A model generated the notes under the pieces. The model saw nothing but the letters and a program-made list of their open reading frames with translations. It was not told the DNA's origin and ran no database searches. A stretch of DNA of 64,000 nt, taken from positions 25,952,001 to 26,016,000 of the forward strand of contig NC_135064.1 of NCBI RefSeq assembly GCF_051401765.1, in the 5' to 3' direction. Source of the DNA: Calliopsis andreniformis. Lineage: Eukaryota; Arthropoda; Insecta; Hymenoptera; Andrenidae. A program made the position numbers and the translations under genes. Below are positions 24,591 to 34,003 of the stretch, piece by piece (position 1 is the stretch's first letter; every line of letters starts with the position of its first letter).

Positions 24591-25826
24591 CCTTATCCAT
24601 CCTCCATGGGCAGTAACCACCACATACAGCAAGTACAGATCTATATCTTTCCCGTTGATTTTTGGACATTTCTTGAACGGTGTCCTGAAATTCGTAAAGC
24701 ACCACTGTTAATATATGCACAAAATTTGAAAACTTGAAGAATTTATATTTCTACTCATAGTTCGATCGAAAATTGCAAATATTTTAATGCTACTTGATAT
24801 GAAAAGATTACAAATACTGTAATATCGATTATACTATAATAGGAAAATTTGTATCCAGTAAATTAAAAGGATAATGAAAAATTATATATCTAATAATTGC
24901 TATAAGCAAATTTAGAATATTTAATACTTCGGTCTACTTGTTAATATTAAATAACCTCAAAAAGATGTACATGGAGTATCGACACGTAACGCATCAACGA
25001 CCAAAATAATCGCATATGAAACCAAATAAATTCATTTTTCCATCATAATGAATCAAGTGTGCCATATCGGTCACTACAGAAGCGGGAGGTTAAGAATGCT
25101 AGGTATAACCGAGAACACTTTGTTTCCGTTTCCGAATCGAGTAAAACATGCGAACAATGACGTAATAAACGGCAGCGTCTTCGCGTGAAGCGATCTTCTT
25201 TGCTTGATCGTTCACGCGTTCTTAAAATCGCGTATCAACGATCTGCGAAAGCGAGAGAGAAAGGTAGAGCGCGGCGTTTAAGATGATCATGGAAAGACGC
25301 ATAAATGGTTAAACAGAGAGAAAGATCAACAATCCCGTCGTAATATAACTATGGTTCGATCGAACAAGGTACATAACCTCAAATCGCGATTAAGATACGC
25401 ACATCTTCCTAATCTTCAACAAAGAAACGACAACACACACGTAAACAAATATCTGAACACAAAGGCGAGAGTCTCTGGAAAACTTGAAACCCGAACGAAC
25501 ATAACCTCAAATACTGTCGACGCATTACAGAAGACTGGCGAGAATGGCAAACTCGGTCGCTAGCACACCGTTCATTCGAATCGTCGAAAAGTCGTAGAAC
25601 CTAAAGTAGGAAAATACTCTAACCGAAATAATAGAAGAAACAATTATCCGGAGTAAAAGTCGAAGCATAAGCATAAAACGATGGAACGCTAAAATCCAGG
25701 ACGTACGAGAAGCGATCTCGGAACAGTGGCTTACCCTCTAGTCTCATGAAAGTGACGGAGGTCCTTCATGAAGTTTTCCCTCTCCCTCTCGTAGGTGACG
25801 GGGTCCTTGTTGAGGATCTTGGCCAT
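24591..25826 (-). CDS. Bap170: Bap170/ARID2, N-terminal coding exons 1 and 2 (partial)
   Basis: Bap170 (ARID2 in vertebrates) is the ARID-containing subunit that defines the PBAP form of the SWI/SNF chromatin remodeller in the nucleus. Exon 1 is 25735-25826. It starts MAKILNKDPVTYERERENFM, continues KDLRHFHETR, and ends in GG before a GTAAGC donor. Exon 2 is 24591-24684. It follows a TTTCAG acceptor, begins with one phase-completing base, and reads GTPFKKCPKINGKDIDLYLL then YVVVTAHGGWIR, ending at a GTGAGT donor. Together they give the first half of an ARID fold (helices with the FxKDLxxFHxxRG and IDLYxLYxxVTxxGGW signatures). A different frame of exon 2 is open for longer and hides the true one. 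The ATG lies just inside the GC-rich island, as expected for a housekeeping promoter. No exon carrying the rest of ARID or the C-terminus was found in the remaining 24.6 kb. Confidence 0.88.
24685..25734 (-). other. Bap170 intron 1
   Basis: A 1,050-base GT-AG intron joins the two ARID exons in phase 2. Plus-strand open frames inside it are short and unrecognised. Confidence 0.75.
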
Positions 25827-27150
25827 ATTCGCGAGCGATAGAGTGCGTGGGCGTGCTAATCGGGGTGTGCTCTGGGTTTACAGGGCACGACGCAGGGGCA
25901 GCGGGCAGAAAAATAGTCGCGGCAGCACATGGGCGCTCATGAGAGCACATTTACCCGAGAAGCGTGCCGATGGTACGAGACAGGAGGTGGAGGAGGATAG
26001 CAGAGGACGAGGACGAGGACGACCGCGGGTCGACACGGGATCGCGACCCGCTCCCGACATCGGGTCGTCTTGTCCTGGCCCCGAAGTGTGTCTGGGGGCC
26101 GGTGGCCTGTGTGTGGCCTGTGTGTGTCTCGCGCGCGCGAAACGAGACGAGACGAGACGAGACGGCGGCTTGGTCGTGTTCCCTGTCTGGCTACCGTGTC
26201 GTACACACACCGCCACCCCGGGACACGGCGACGATCGACGCACCAATATACAACACGAAACAGTATCGGGCAGCACAGCGGGCGAGAGTCTCAGAACGGC
26301 GCGTGTCCACGCGTGTGGCGAAAAATCCCAGCTCTCCTCTCTGACACGGGTGTGTAGCACAGTTGTGGGTAGAGGCAGCAAGCAGAGTTCCACACAGCAG
26401 CAGTCACTCGCTAGCGATCGACCGCCGATTACAGAGGCGATCCGCGTTAACACGGGTACACGGGGGGCCGCAACGCGACTTTCCTCGCGGGCCCGCGGCG
26501 GATCGATTCACCTGTCACTTGTCAACGAAACGCTCGGCGGCCCTCAGGCCTCCGGGATACGTTGCGCCACGCACACGTATTACCGACGATAGTACCCGCG
26601 AACCGTAACTGTGCCCGACGAATTTCTCGACCGCGCGGTCCTTACTCGGAGCGGACGCGGCTGCAGACCGACTCACGAGAGCGCGTTTCCCTTAGAGCGA
26701 ACGCTTGACGTGCGCCCGTATATCAAAATGGCGTCTCCTCCTGCCTGGCATCCATTGGCGAAGCCACGGCCAATTTCCCGTGTACGCGCTACGATAGCTC
26801 TACGAGCAGCGCCGACCCTGCACACACCGTCGCGACACCGTTTCCGCTCTGCACACAACCTCTCCGTACCGCGCGCGGCACACCCTACGCACACTCTCTC
26901 TACGTCATTTTACGAGCGACACCGCGTTGCCCCGACTTACACCACGGCCTGGCCCTCGGCTTTTTTACCCTCGCCGCACCGTACAAACAAAATCCCGGGT
27001 CGCGCAGTATTTTTACTTTCGAAACGGTTCTGGACCCCCCTCGCCAGTGGCGCACCGTTTGTTTGAATTGATCGTACGCTTCGCCGATAGAGGCGCGACC
27101 TACTCTGACGCACCGTGCTGACATCTCTCGACGGTGACTAGGCTCAGCGG
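25827..27150. promoter_or_regulatory. GC-rich island at the Bap170 promoter and 5' leader
   Basis: The most GC-rich block in the window directly precedes the Bap170 ATG on the minus strand. It contains GAGGAC hexamer repeats (about 26005-26023), an ACGAG pentamer array (about 26143-26163) and GTGTGGCCTGTGTGTG runs. The 265-codon plus-strand and 191-codon minus-strand open frames overlap each other and are arginine/proline/serine low complexity. A TGCGCATG core resembling an NRF1 half-site lies at about 27180. The island could serve as a divergent promoter for Bap170 and for genes to the right, although ZNF593 starts about 1.6 kb beyond its edge. Confidence 0.55.
26143..26163. repeat. Short ACGAG pentanucleotide array
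   Basis: Four or five consecutive GACGA units lie inside the GC-rich island. Confidence 0.7.
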
Positions 27151-27199
27151 TGCTTTCATGGACGACGGGACTCGGTTACTGCGCATGTGTCCTTCTATG

Positions 27200-28700
27200 G
27201 GCACGTTTACATCGTATAACGTTGTACTTGGAATTTCCTCGGGACCAAACATTTTCGTAGTGTTCGTTTTTTAGATACTGAAATAAATGTTTGGTTAACG
27301 TGTGCTGGTTGAACGAATTATGTGAATTCATGTAACGTTGGTTTTTGTGTTTTAATTACTTCGAGAGTAAATGCTGCGTTACTTGTCGCAACGGTGTAAA
27401 CGTGCCCTTATTTAATATGATTTTTGTTTTAATGTCGTTTGATTTCTTTTTACGATTGAAATTAGTTTCTCGATCTCTAACGTTACAGTTTTAATAGTAA
27501 GGCGTAAGTGGACGTTAGTCGGCAATTTACTGAAATGTTTCTTGTCATATGTAAGAATTTCATTTACGTCGTGTTTAGTTTATTTAAAGTTTTACTGTTC
27601 GTTAGGATAGTATATTTTTGAAAAATGTAACAGAAAATTTTGGGGATTCTAATGCAGTTGTACTAAACGATTACCGTGATCGAAGGGCAACAGTGAATTT
27701 TTAAGCATTATTTGTGAAACAGTTATCGATATAACCTTTTTATAAATGTAAAGACGTCGCCGCCATGTTGTTACGATTTTAACCAATAGTAAAACGGAGA
27801 ATTTACCTGTGATTGTATTACTGTATTACAAATTTTCAGTATTTATATAGATATTAATTCCATTAAGTGCTTAAACATTATAAACTCTGTAGATGTAGTC
27901 AACAGATTGAATAAGTTAGGACGAAAGAAAGCTTTTTACGAAAATGGCGGAAAATCAATACCATTTCTCATCTTTTATCCTACTTCTTTTAATAAAACTA
28001 ATTAGTGAACGAATATTTCTAATTTCTTTTTAAAATTCTTTATTGCCAGGGTATATTGTCCTCTAGTCTACTTTAAAAAAAATTGAAAATAATAATTTTT
28101 GGTTCCAACAGAAATATTTGCTATTTTGACCAATTGCAAGAAGAAACGCGTTGAACCAATGGCAGATTTCCTTCAACCAGTCTTATCGGTTACTGACGTT
28201 ATTGTCTTGCTCGATAGTTATAAGTTAATATTCTGTATACATATATTTGATCCTGTGCATAAATATACTCTGTCCAATAAAATAAGTAACATGTTAAATC
28301 CTACTTAATCCTTTTAGGCAATAATTGAATAATATATATATTTATTTGCTTTGGTTTTGCGTATTTCCATTGGATCCCAAATAATGCTATAGTCTAGAAC
28401 TTAGAGTTATCAAATTTTACATGAAGCTTGTTTAGGCTTCTATTACTAATAACTGATAAAAAAATGTCAATGACAGGTCAAGAAAAATTAATTCCAAAAG
28501 GGTTAATCCAACATTCAACCCTGAAAAAACTGTTCGACTTTTTTAATTCACTTAATTCTTGCCACTCAAACACAAACGCATACTAGTAAAGGCATTGACC
28601 ATTGGTTTAATGTCTTTTTTCCTTCTATCTGATTGGTTATGTTTTTGATACATTTAGAATAGTGTGGTCAGAATCAAATAAACTGTCTACATTTTATTTA
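27200..28700. other. AT-rich intergenic stretch between Bap170 and ZNF593
   Basis: No supported exon. An open frame of 69 codons at 28099-28308 (+) does not resemble a protein family. The region may carry non-coding 5' leader sequence for either divergent gene. Confidence 0.4.
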
Positions 28701-28707
28701 CTTTTAT

Positions 28708-28713
28708 CACGTG
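28708..28713. promoter_or_regulatory. CACGTG E-box upstream of ZNF593
   Basis: A canonical CACGTG lies 60 bases upstream of the ZNF593 ATG. The same 11-mer context (TCACGTGGTTG) recurs in intron 1 at 28905-28915. In flies, Myc/Max drives many ribosome-biogenesis genes through CACGTG sites near the start, which would suit this gene. Confidence 0.4.
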
Positions 28714-28772
28714 GTTGTCCCTATGCCTGCGATCAACGTGACAGCGGTAATAATTTAATTTTTGTTTAAAAA

Positions 28773-29574
28773 ATGACGTACAAACGGAGAAAGTATCACA
28801 GAGGAGATACTCACTTGAAAAAGGGTTGGCGAACGAAAAGAAGAACGAAAGATTTAGATGAGGTGAGATAATTCTGTCGTAACCTTTTTTCGTAAGTATG
28901 TGTGTCACGTGGTTGACGCTTTTCTCGCGATCGGCAATTATTATATGACACTTTTTATTTTAGATCGATGAAGATTTGAAAGATGAAAATGTGAAAAAAT
29001 TGCTAAATCAAGAAGTAGATTTGGATAAACCCGGAGCTGGTCAATATTACTGTGTACATTGCGCGTAAGTCTTGGCTATTATGGTATTCAATTTTCCGAT
29101 ACGTAACCTCTTTCATTCAATTGATATTTATATGTGATTTCGAAGGGGAATACATGGAGTGTTATTCATGAATTTTTTTGTTTGAGACGACTAACTGTAT
29201 TAACATTTAACATATTTTTGATATTTCATGTAGTTCTCTTCTCAATCCTTTTACTATTTATACTAATGCCTTAATATCCTTAATTTCTTATTATAGCCCA
29301 TCATATGAATTAAATGATCGATTCTTTTTGCAGGAGGCATTTCATAAACAACACTGCTTTACAAGATCATTTTACAACAAAAGTACATAAACGTAGATTA
29401 AAAGCTCTTGAGCTAGAACCATATAGCATAGAGGAATCAGAGAAAGCTGCTGGAAAAGGAAGTTATATTGTCCCAAAGAAACGTAAAATTGAAACACTAA
29501 CTAGAGATAGCTTTAAAATGGATGCTGACTCAGAACATACACCACAGGCTAAGGTAGCAAAAGTTGATGCATAG
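28773..29574 (+). CDS. ZNF593: ZNF593/Bud20-type C2H2 zinc-finger protein
   Basis: The three exons are 28773-28862, 28964-29064 and 29334-29574, with GTGAGA and GTAAGT donors and TAG/CAG acceptors. They join in frame to 143 residues, close to the usual size of this family. The N-terminus ([20 protein letters not shown]) is the basic tail typical of Bud20/ZNF593. A single C2H2 finger is split by intron 2: YCVHC-A/RHF, then CxxC, 12 residues, and H-x5-H ending VHKRR. A basic PKKRK stretch near residue 117 is a likely nuclear localisation signal. Bud20 in yeast is a pre-60S ribosomal shuttling factor needed for export of the large subunit. The human protein was first described as a modulator of Oct-2 DNA binding. 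The stop lies 109 bases before the SLIMP start, with only ATTAAA-type poly(A) signals between. Confidence 0.93.
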
Positions 29575-29646
29575 AAATGAAATGTTGAAGAGCATATATG
29601 TGTGCAGAAGTTAATAGAAGAAGATACTTGTTATGCACTAGAGGAA

Positions 29647-29657
29647 ATTAAATTAAA
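29647..29657 (+). terminator. Possible weak ZNF593 poly(A) signals
   Basis: Two overlapping ATTAAA hexamers (29647-29652 and 29652-29657) are the only poly(A)-like signals between ZNF593 and SLIMP. Cleavage 15-25 bases later would fall almost on the SLIMP ATG. Confidence 0.35.
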
Positions 29658-29683
29658 TTAATTCTATAATCATAGGATTCATA

Positions 29684-31129
29684 ATGGCAAACTGTGTATC
29701 ACATTTTGCAAGGGCCTGCATGGTCCATAACATTATAAAACCTCAACTTTTCAAACATGTTTATACACCTTTGAAGTATGACAGACGGTGTGCTTCTGCT
29801 TTATTTATTACTGGCAGGACAGCATCGGAAGCCTTTTCATTTTTGAAACCATATTTAGATTTTGATGAAAAACTGGCAAATATGGAAAAGCTACAGCATA
29901 CTTTGACATCTAGAGGCTTAAATATAAAACCAGAAGAAATTAAACAAATGTGGGAATTTTATAAATCAATAAATGCAGAGGAATTTAAATTAGAATCAAG
30001 AAGTACAGAGGTAAAACATCAGATAACAAATATTCTTACAAAAAAGGACTTGACTCATGAAGAGCAGCAATGCTTAAATAAATTACAAACCCAATTGAAA
30101 ACATTAAAACAAGATTTGAAATGTGTTAAACATAGTATATGGGATGTAAGTGAAAGTATAGTGGAGAAATTGTTAAAACTACCAAATGAAGTGGACCAGC
30201 GGACACCACTTCAGTCTCCTGTAGTTTTAAAACGTTCTAGCGCATTAAAACAATTCTCAGGAGATGCAAAGGATCACATTGAAATTGGAAGAAGACTTGG
30301 CTTACTGGAATATAAAAATCCTATGCAATATTATCTATCTAATGATGCAGCTCTTTTTGAACTCGGCGCATTGAATTATGTAGGATCTACATTTAGTGCA
30401 GACGACATGATCAGAATAACAGGCTCAGATTTTAGCCGAAGTGTGGTAGTAGAAGGTTCTGGCTTAAACCATGAAGATCCATCTGATGCATTTATAATAG
30501 ATAATCATAGTGATGTAGAAGAAAATACTATAAATCGAATGCACCTTGTTGGAGGTGCAAGTTTAATATCATTTTTGGCTATGCACGCAAAACAATTGAT
30601 AAATCCAAATCATTTTCCTATAAGATATTTCTCTACTGGAAGACAGTATACTCCTTTCCCACCAGGCTCTACACCCATTGGTCTATTTACTGTCTGTCAA
30701 ACATCAGCTGCACATGCCTTTGTATTAGTTCAAGATGCAAACAGCCCAGAGTATCACGCGCAATTTGAAAGACTACTAAACACTGTTTCCCAAATATACG
30801 ACAACATATGCGATCACTACCAAATTGTCATGAGACCCGCTTCGGAGCTGCGACCTTGGGAAACGATGCGTGTATCTTTTGAATTGTGGTCTCCATTTTC
30901 GAGACAGTACATAGAAGTTGGCCATATTTCTGTATGTGGTAACTATTTCAGTAAGAGATTACTGATCGCGTATCAGACACCCACTGGAAGGGACTTTCCT
31001 TCCGTAATATCTGGTACTGTCTTGTCAGTGCCACGTCTCTTAGGATGTTTATTAGAACATAATCCAGATAAATTTGTTATTCCACCAAAAATTGCAGAAC
31101 ACATGCCCATAGATCTTTCCCATTTTTGA
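29684..31129 (+). CDS. Slimp: SLIMP, seryl-tRNA synthetase-like insect mitochondrial protein
   Basis: An intronless frame of 481 residues with class II SerRS architecture. It has a basic, Ser/Arg-rich N-terminus with almost no acidic residues in the first 30 (mitochondrial targeting), a coiled-coil arm at about 85-150, and a catalytic-type domain from about 190. Active-site signatures are eroded. At the motif 2 position (around 310-345) the usual FRxE is replaced by YFSTGRQY, and the HQF loop by VCQTSAAHAF. At the motif 3 position GTVLSVPRLLGCLLE keeps an arginine but not the usual asparagine-glycine core. This pattern fits SLIMP, a SerRS paralogue known from Drosophila that does not aminoacylate, partners the true mitochondrial SerRS2, and with LON protease links mitochondrial translation to mtDNA replication. 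It should act in the mitochondrial matrix. An AATAAA follows at 31295. The alternative, an active mitochondrial SerRS, is unlikely given the lost motifs. Confidence 0.87.
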   Translation: MANCVSHFARACMVHNIIKPQLFKHVYTPLKYDRRCASALFITGRTASEAFSFLKPYLDFDEKLANMEKLQHTLTSRGLNIKPEEIKQMWEFYKSINAEEFKLESRSTEVKHQITNILTKKDLTHEEQQCLNKLQTQLKTLKQDLKCVKHSIWDVSESIVEKLLKLPNEVDQRTPLQSPVVLKRSSALKQFSGDAKDHIEIGRRLGLLEYKNPMQYYLSNDAALFELGALNYVGSTFSADDMIRITGSDFSRSVVVEGSGLNHEDPSDAFIIDNHSDVEENTINRMHLVGGASLISFLAMHAKQLINPNHFPIRYFSTGRQYTPFPPGSTPIGLFTVCQTSAAHAFVLVQDANSPEYHAQFERLLNTVSQIYDNICDHYQIVMRPASELRPWETMRVSFELWSPFSRQYIEVGHISVCGNYFSKRLLIAYQTPTGRDFPSVISGTVLSVPRLLGCLLEHNPDKFVIPPKIAEHMPIDLSHF

Positions 31130-31294
31130 GATTAGGAAATTAATTTCTAAATAACAGAGTACTCTGATAATTTTACATTGTTTTTGTACATACTTATATA
31201 GCGGTATATAAGTTTATAATGTACTCGTGTTGTTTTGACTTCGCTACTGATATTTTGCTAAAAGAAATACTTGTGAAATTGTGAATAAGTGTAA

Positions 31295-31300
31295 AATAAA
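31295..31300 (+). terminator. SLIMP poly(A) signal
   Basis: AATAAA lies 166 bases after the SLIMP stop, with T-rich and GT-rich sequence (TGTTTATTTT, GTATGTTTATTGTG) just downstream, a standard metazoan poly(A) arrangement. Confidence 0.7.
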
Positions 31301-31515
31301 ATGTTTATTTTCCAAGTACTCAGTATGTTTATTGTGTCCTGACAAAATTTTTGTTTTACACGACCCTGATTTTGAGTGCATAGTTTCAGGTCGGAGATGA
31401 ATTGATTTTCATGAGTTTTTTGTTTTCAGTATTTTTTTGTTATCTGCTCCTGACTAATCATTCTTTACGAATTCCTTGAGATTTTTCGTAAAGATTTAAA
31501 AAAATCGTATCAGCC

Positions 31516-31852
31516 ATGGGTCTGGAAATGGGAGACTTGCCCGTTCGTATACGAAGAGTCGTGTACTATGCGTTGTCTCCGACAGAACAAAAAGTTTGGG
31601 CAAAAACGGTATCTCATAGTTTACCAAATTTGTTCATGAGAGCCATGCGTGCTCTTCCATCGATGACTCCAGGTATTATAAATCAGGCATAATATTCATG
31701 TTAATGTATCAATTACAAGAAGGGTTTACTAATTTATTACTTATCTTCTTTTCACAGGTTTCCTGATGACTGTGTGGTGTGTCATATGGGGTGAGGCGAC
31801 GTTCAAGAGAGTACATAGAAAAGACCCAAAATTATATGAGAACGATACGTAA
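31516..31852 (+). CDS. UQCRQ: Cytochrome b-c1 complex subunit 8 (UQCRQ/QCR8)
   Basis: Two exons, 31516-31672 and 31758-31852, with an 85-base intron (GTATTA...TTTCACAG), join in phase 1 to give 83 residues, the usual family length. The protein reads MGLEMGDLPVRIRRVVYYAL, then SPTEQKVWAKTVSHSLPNLF. It shares with fly and vertebrate UQCRQ the motif sequence YxLSPxEQ, SxxxPN, a hydrophobic transmembrane helix (FLMTVWCVIWG, about 53-63) and a charged C-terminal HRKDPKLYENDT resembling the family's RKNPxxYxND. It is a small single-pass subunit of respiratory complex III in the inner mitochondrial membrane. No cleavable presequence is expected. It starts 386 bases after the SLIMP stop and converges on Dnah3. 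Confidence 0.93.
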
Positions 31853-31943
31853 ATCATTTTTAAATTGTGGAATGGATATTTTTTAATTTCAATGTTTGAA
31901 TTTCATAATTGTCTTATATCGTTACTCATAAAGAATTAATTCC

Positions 31944-31949
31944 AATAAA
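31944..31949 (+). terminator. UQCRQ poly(A) signal
   Basis: AATAAA lies 92 bases after the stop. It is only about 50 bases from the opposite-strand signal of Dnah3. Confidence 0.7.
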
Positions 31950-31999
31950 TGAAAGTTCAATTCTTTGAGGAACTTATCTCATACTGGTAGCTTAGCCAT

Positions 32000-32005
32000 T
32001 TTATT
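32000..32005 (-). terminator. Dnah3 poly(A) signal
   Basis: TTTATT on the plus strand reads AATAAA on the minus strand, 42 bases after the dynein stop codon at 32047. The implied 3' end falls in the same few tens of bases as the UQCRQ 3' end. Confidence 0.7.
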
Positions 32006-32046
32006 TCAAACTTATTGTGAATAATACAAATAATTGTGAGATGTGA

Positions 32047-34003
32047 TTAGTAATCCAGGGCGCAAATTAAAGCTACGCCCCTTTTTATCCAATGACTCTG
32101 AGGCTTTTGACTAGGAATTTCCATAGGCAGAACAAAGTTGGTCGAATGGCCAGTTGTACTCAGCGTTCCTGCTCGATTTATCGTTTTATAAATGGGGCAA
32201 AAATAAATTCCTGGTGGCTGTTTGTGATTGACTTCGGGTAACAGTAGGATCGGAGGCATATCTATAAAAAATTAATATACTGAAGTTTTTAAAATACTAG
32301 ACGCGCAAATGTCGTCTTGAATAGGTGATTTCTTTGTTATTTGAATAGGTAGTCTCCTAACAGGTGCTATTATTAGGATAGGTGACCACAATTTCGCCAG
32401 TATTTTCAAATTTTCTAAAAATTAGAATTGCAAAATCACATGCTTAAAATAATAGTGCTCTAAGACTTAAGTAACAGCATAAACTTGATGAGAAACTTGA
32501 TAATTTCATCGAATAGGTATTTAGAAATATTGTAAAACGTTTTGTTGTGGTCACCTATTTTCTGTAAGAACATTTTAGCCCATTAAAACATTTTCACGCA
32601 AATACAATTGTATTTACTTGTGTATAATTCTTTTGGAAAGGATTCGTTCAAGTAGTTTCCGTCCCATCGACATCCTTCGAGGAACAAACCATAAATAACG
32701 CAACCATCTGCTGGTCTACGCGTAGGCATCGACGACAATACCTACGATGACGAAGGTAGCGATGTATTCGTCTTTTCTTTGCAAGAAAATCCATTAATTT
32801 TCCTTACCTTGAAACTGAAATCAATCGTGTCGATAGAAACAATGTATTTCCGCGCGAAATTCTGTAAAGTGCCGGTGAGAAACGCTTGAGGGAAGTAAAA
32901 ACCGGAAATCCAGAATGCTGCTGGTATACCACGGTCCTCCCAGGATCTCAGAAACGCGATTCGTTCTTTTAAGTCGATGAACCACGCTCCTGTTCATATA
33001 TTTAAAGCTTTAATTTAACAATCTTATGCGTTTGAATAATCCCAACGTCAATGAACTCTTTGAAGCACGGAATTTTAGAATATAAAAAAATCCATGCTGC
33101 ATAGAAATTTTATTTCCTATAAAATTTGACAAAGTAAGCTTATTTTATTTATTAGGGAATTGCTGTGCTTCGAATAATTTTAATTTTTCAAGGTGGTGTG
33201 AAAAATATCTCACTATGTATACATAGGTATTAAAAAGGTGGGACACTTTGAACTCTACCATGCTTCTTGAATAATTGACGCTGAATTAAAAAGAAACTCG
33301 AACAGCAAAATTACCCAGTGGCTTCAGCGATGGGTAACCCTTGTCTTGCCAAACTTTCGGAACTCTATTATTGTATAGACTGTTGGCCACTGTTTCTAAG
33401 TGCTCGGACATCACAACTAGTCCTTTTAAAGCTTTCAAGAGGTCCTGTAGTGTTGACTTTACAATTCTCAGTAAACCATTGTAGCGAATTGCTTCCTGCA
33501 CCAGTACAGTGTTGAACGACTCCTCGTACAAAACCGGATACCTTAAACATTCGACTTCATTTAACGACTTCTACCAAATGGAAGAATCGTTTTCTCATTG
33601 TTCAAGTGAAACTCATTTGCCAGAAAGTGATTAACGCTTGGGTTACTCGAACAGTGAATAGAGTGGTTTCGAGATTGAACGATTGCCAACTCTACTACAA
33701 TTATCTCATTGGAAGGGAAGAAGTTTTAGAGTACTTCGATTGTATGGCTCCTAAGTCAAAAGTCTGCGGCATTGTCGATAGCATGTCTTGAGCTAATTGG
33801 GTTGTGACCTCTTCGATACTAGCGGCCGCAGAACCGACTTCTCGCGGTTGAAGGTGGAGGAGGGTGTCTAGGCACGAGTAGGTTTCCGCTTGCGCGAAGC
33901 TTATGTCTGCGTTTGGATGCATCCCGAACAAAGAAGGCTCGTCGTTTAGAGGGAATGTTTTAATGTAATCTATGTACTCTTCATAGGTTGCCGTTTCTGG
34001 GAG
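32047..34003 (-). CDS. Dnah3: Dnah3 block 7: C-terminal domain and stop
   Basis: Exons 33735-34003, 33315-33541, 32808-32989, 32618-32741 and 32047-32261. The first two join mid-codon at [20 protein letters not shown], using an AAG/G acceptor that is 5' extendable in another frame. Then come [60 protein letters not shown] and [20 protein letters not shown], ending in [15 protein letters not shown] and TAA. This is the C-terminal cap that lies across the motor ring. Confidence 0.92.

Noticed and set aside
24505..24720. Longest minus-strand frame at Bap170 exon 2 (reading DTVQEMSKNQRERYRS)
   Set aside because: The other frame, defined by splice phase from exon 1, gives a clear ARID sequence. 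This frame is a shadow.
25795..26592. 265-codon plus-strand open frame
   Set aside because: It overlaps the Bap170 first exon on the opposite strand and the GC-rich leader; Arg/Ser/Pro-rich with no family resemblance.
29684..31129. Annotation as active mitochondrial seryl-tRNA synthetase
   Set aside because: Key motif 2 and motif 3 residues are missing; SLIMP fits better.
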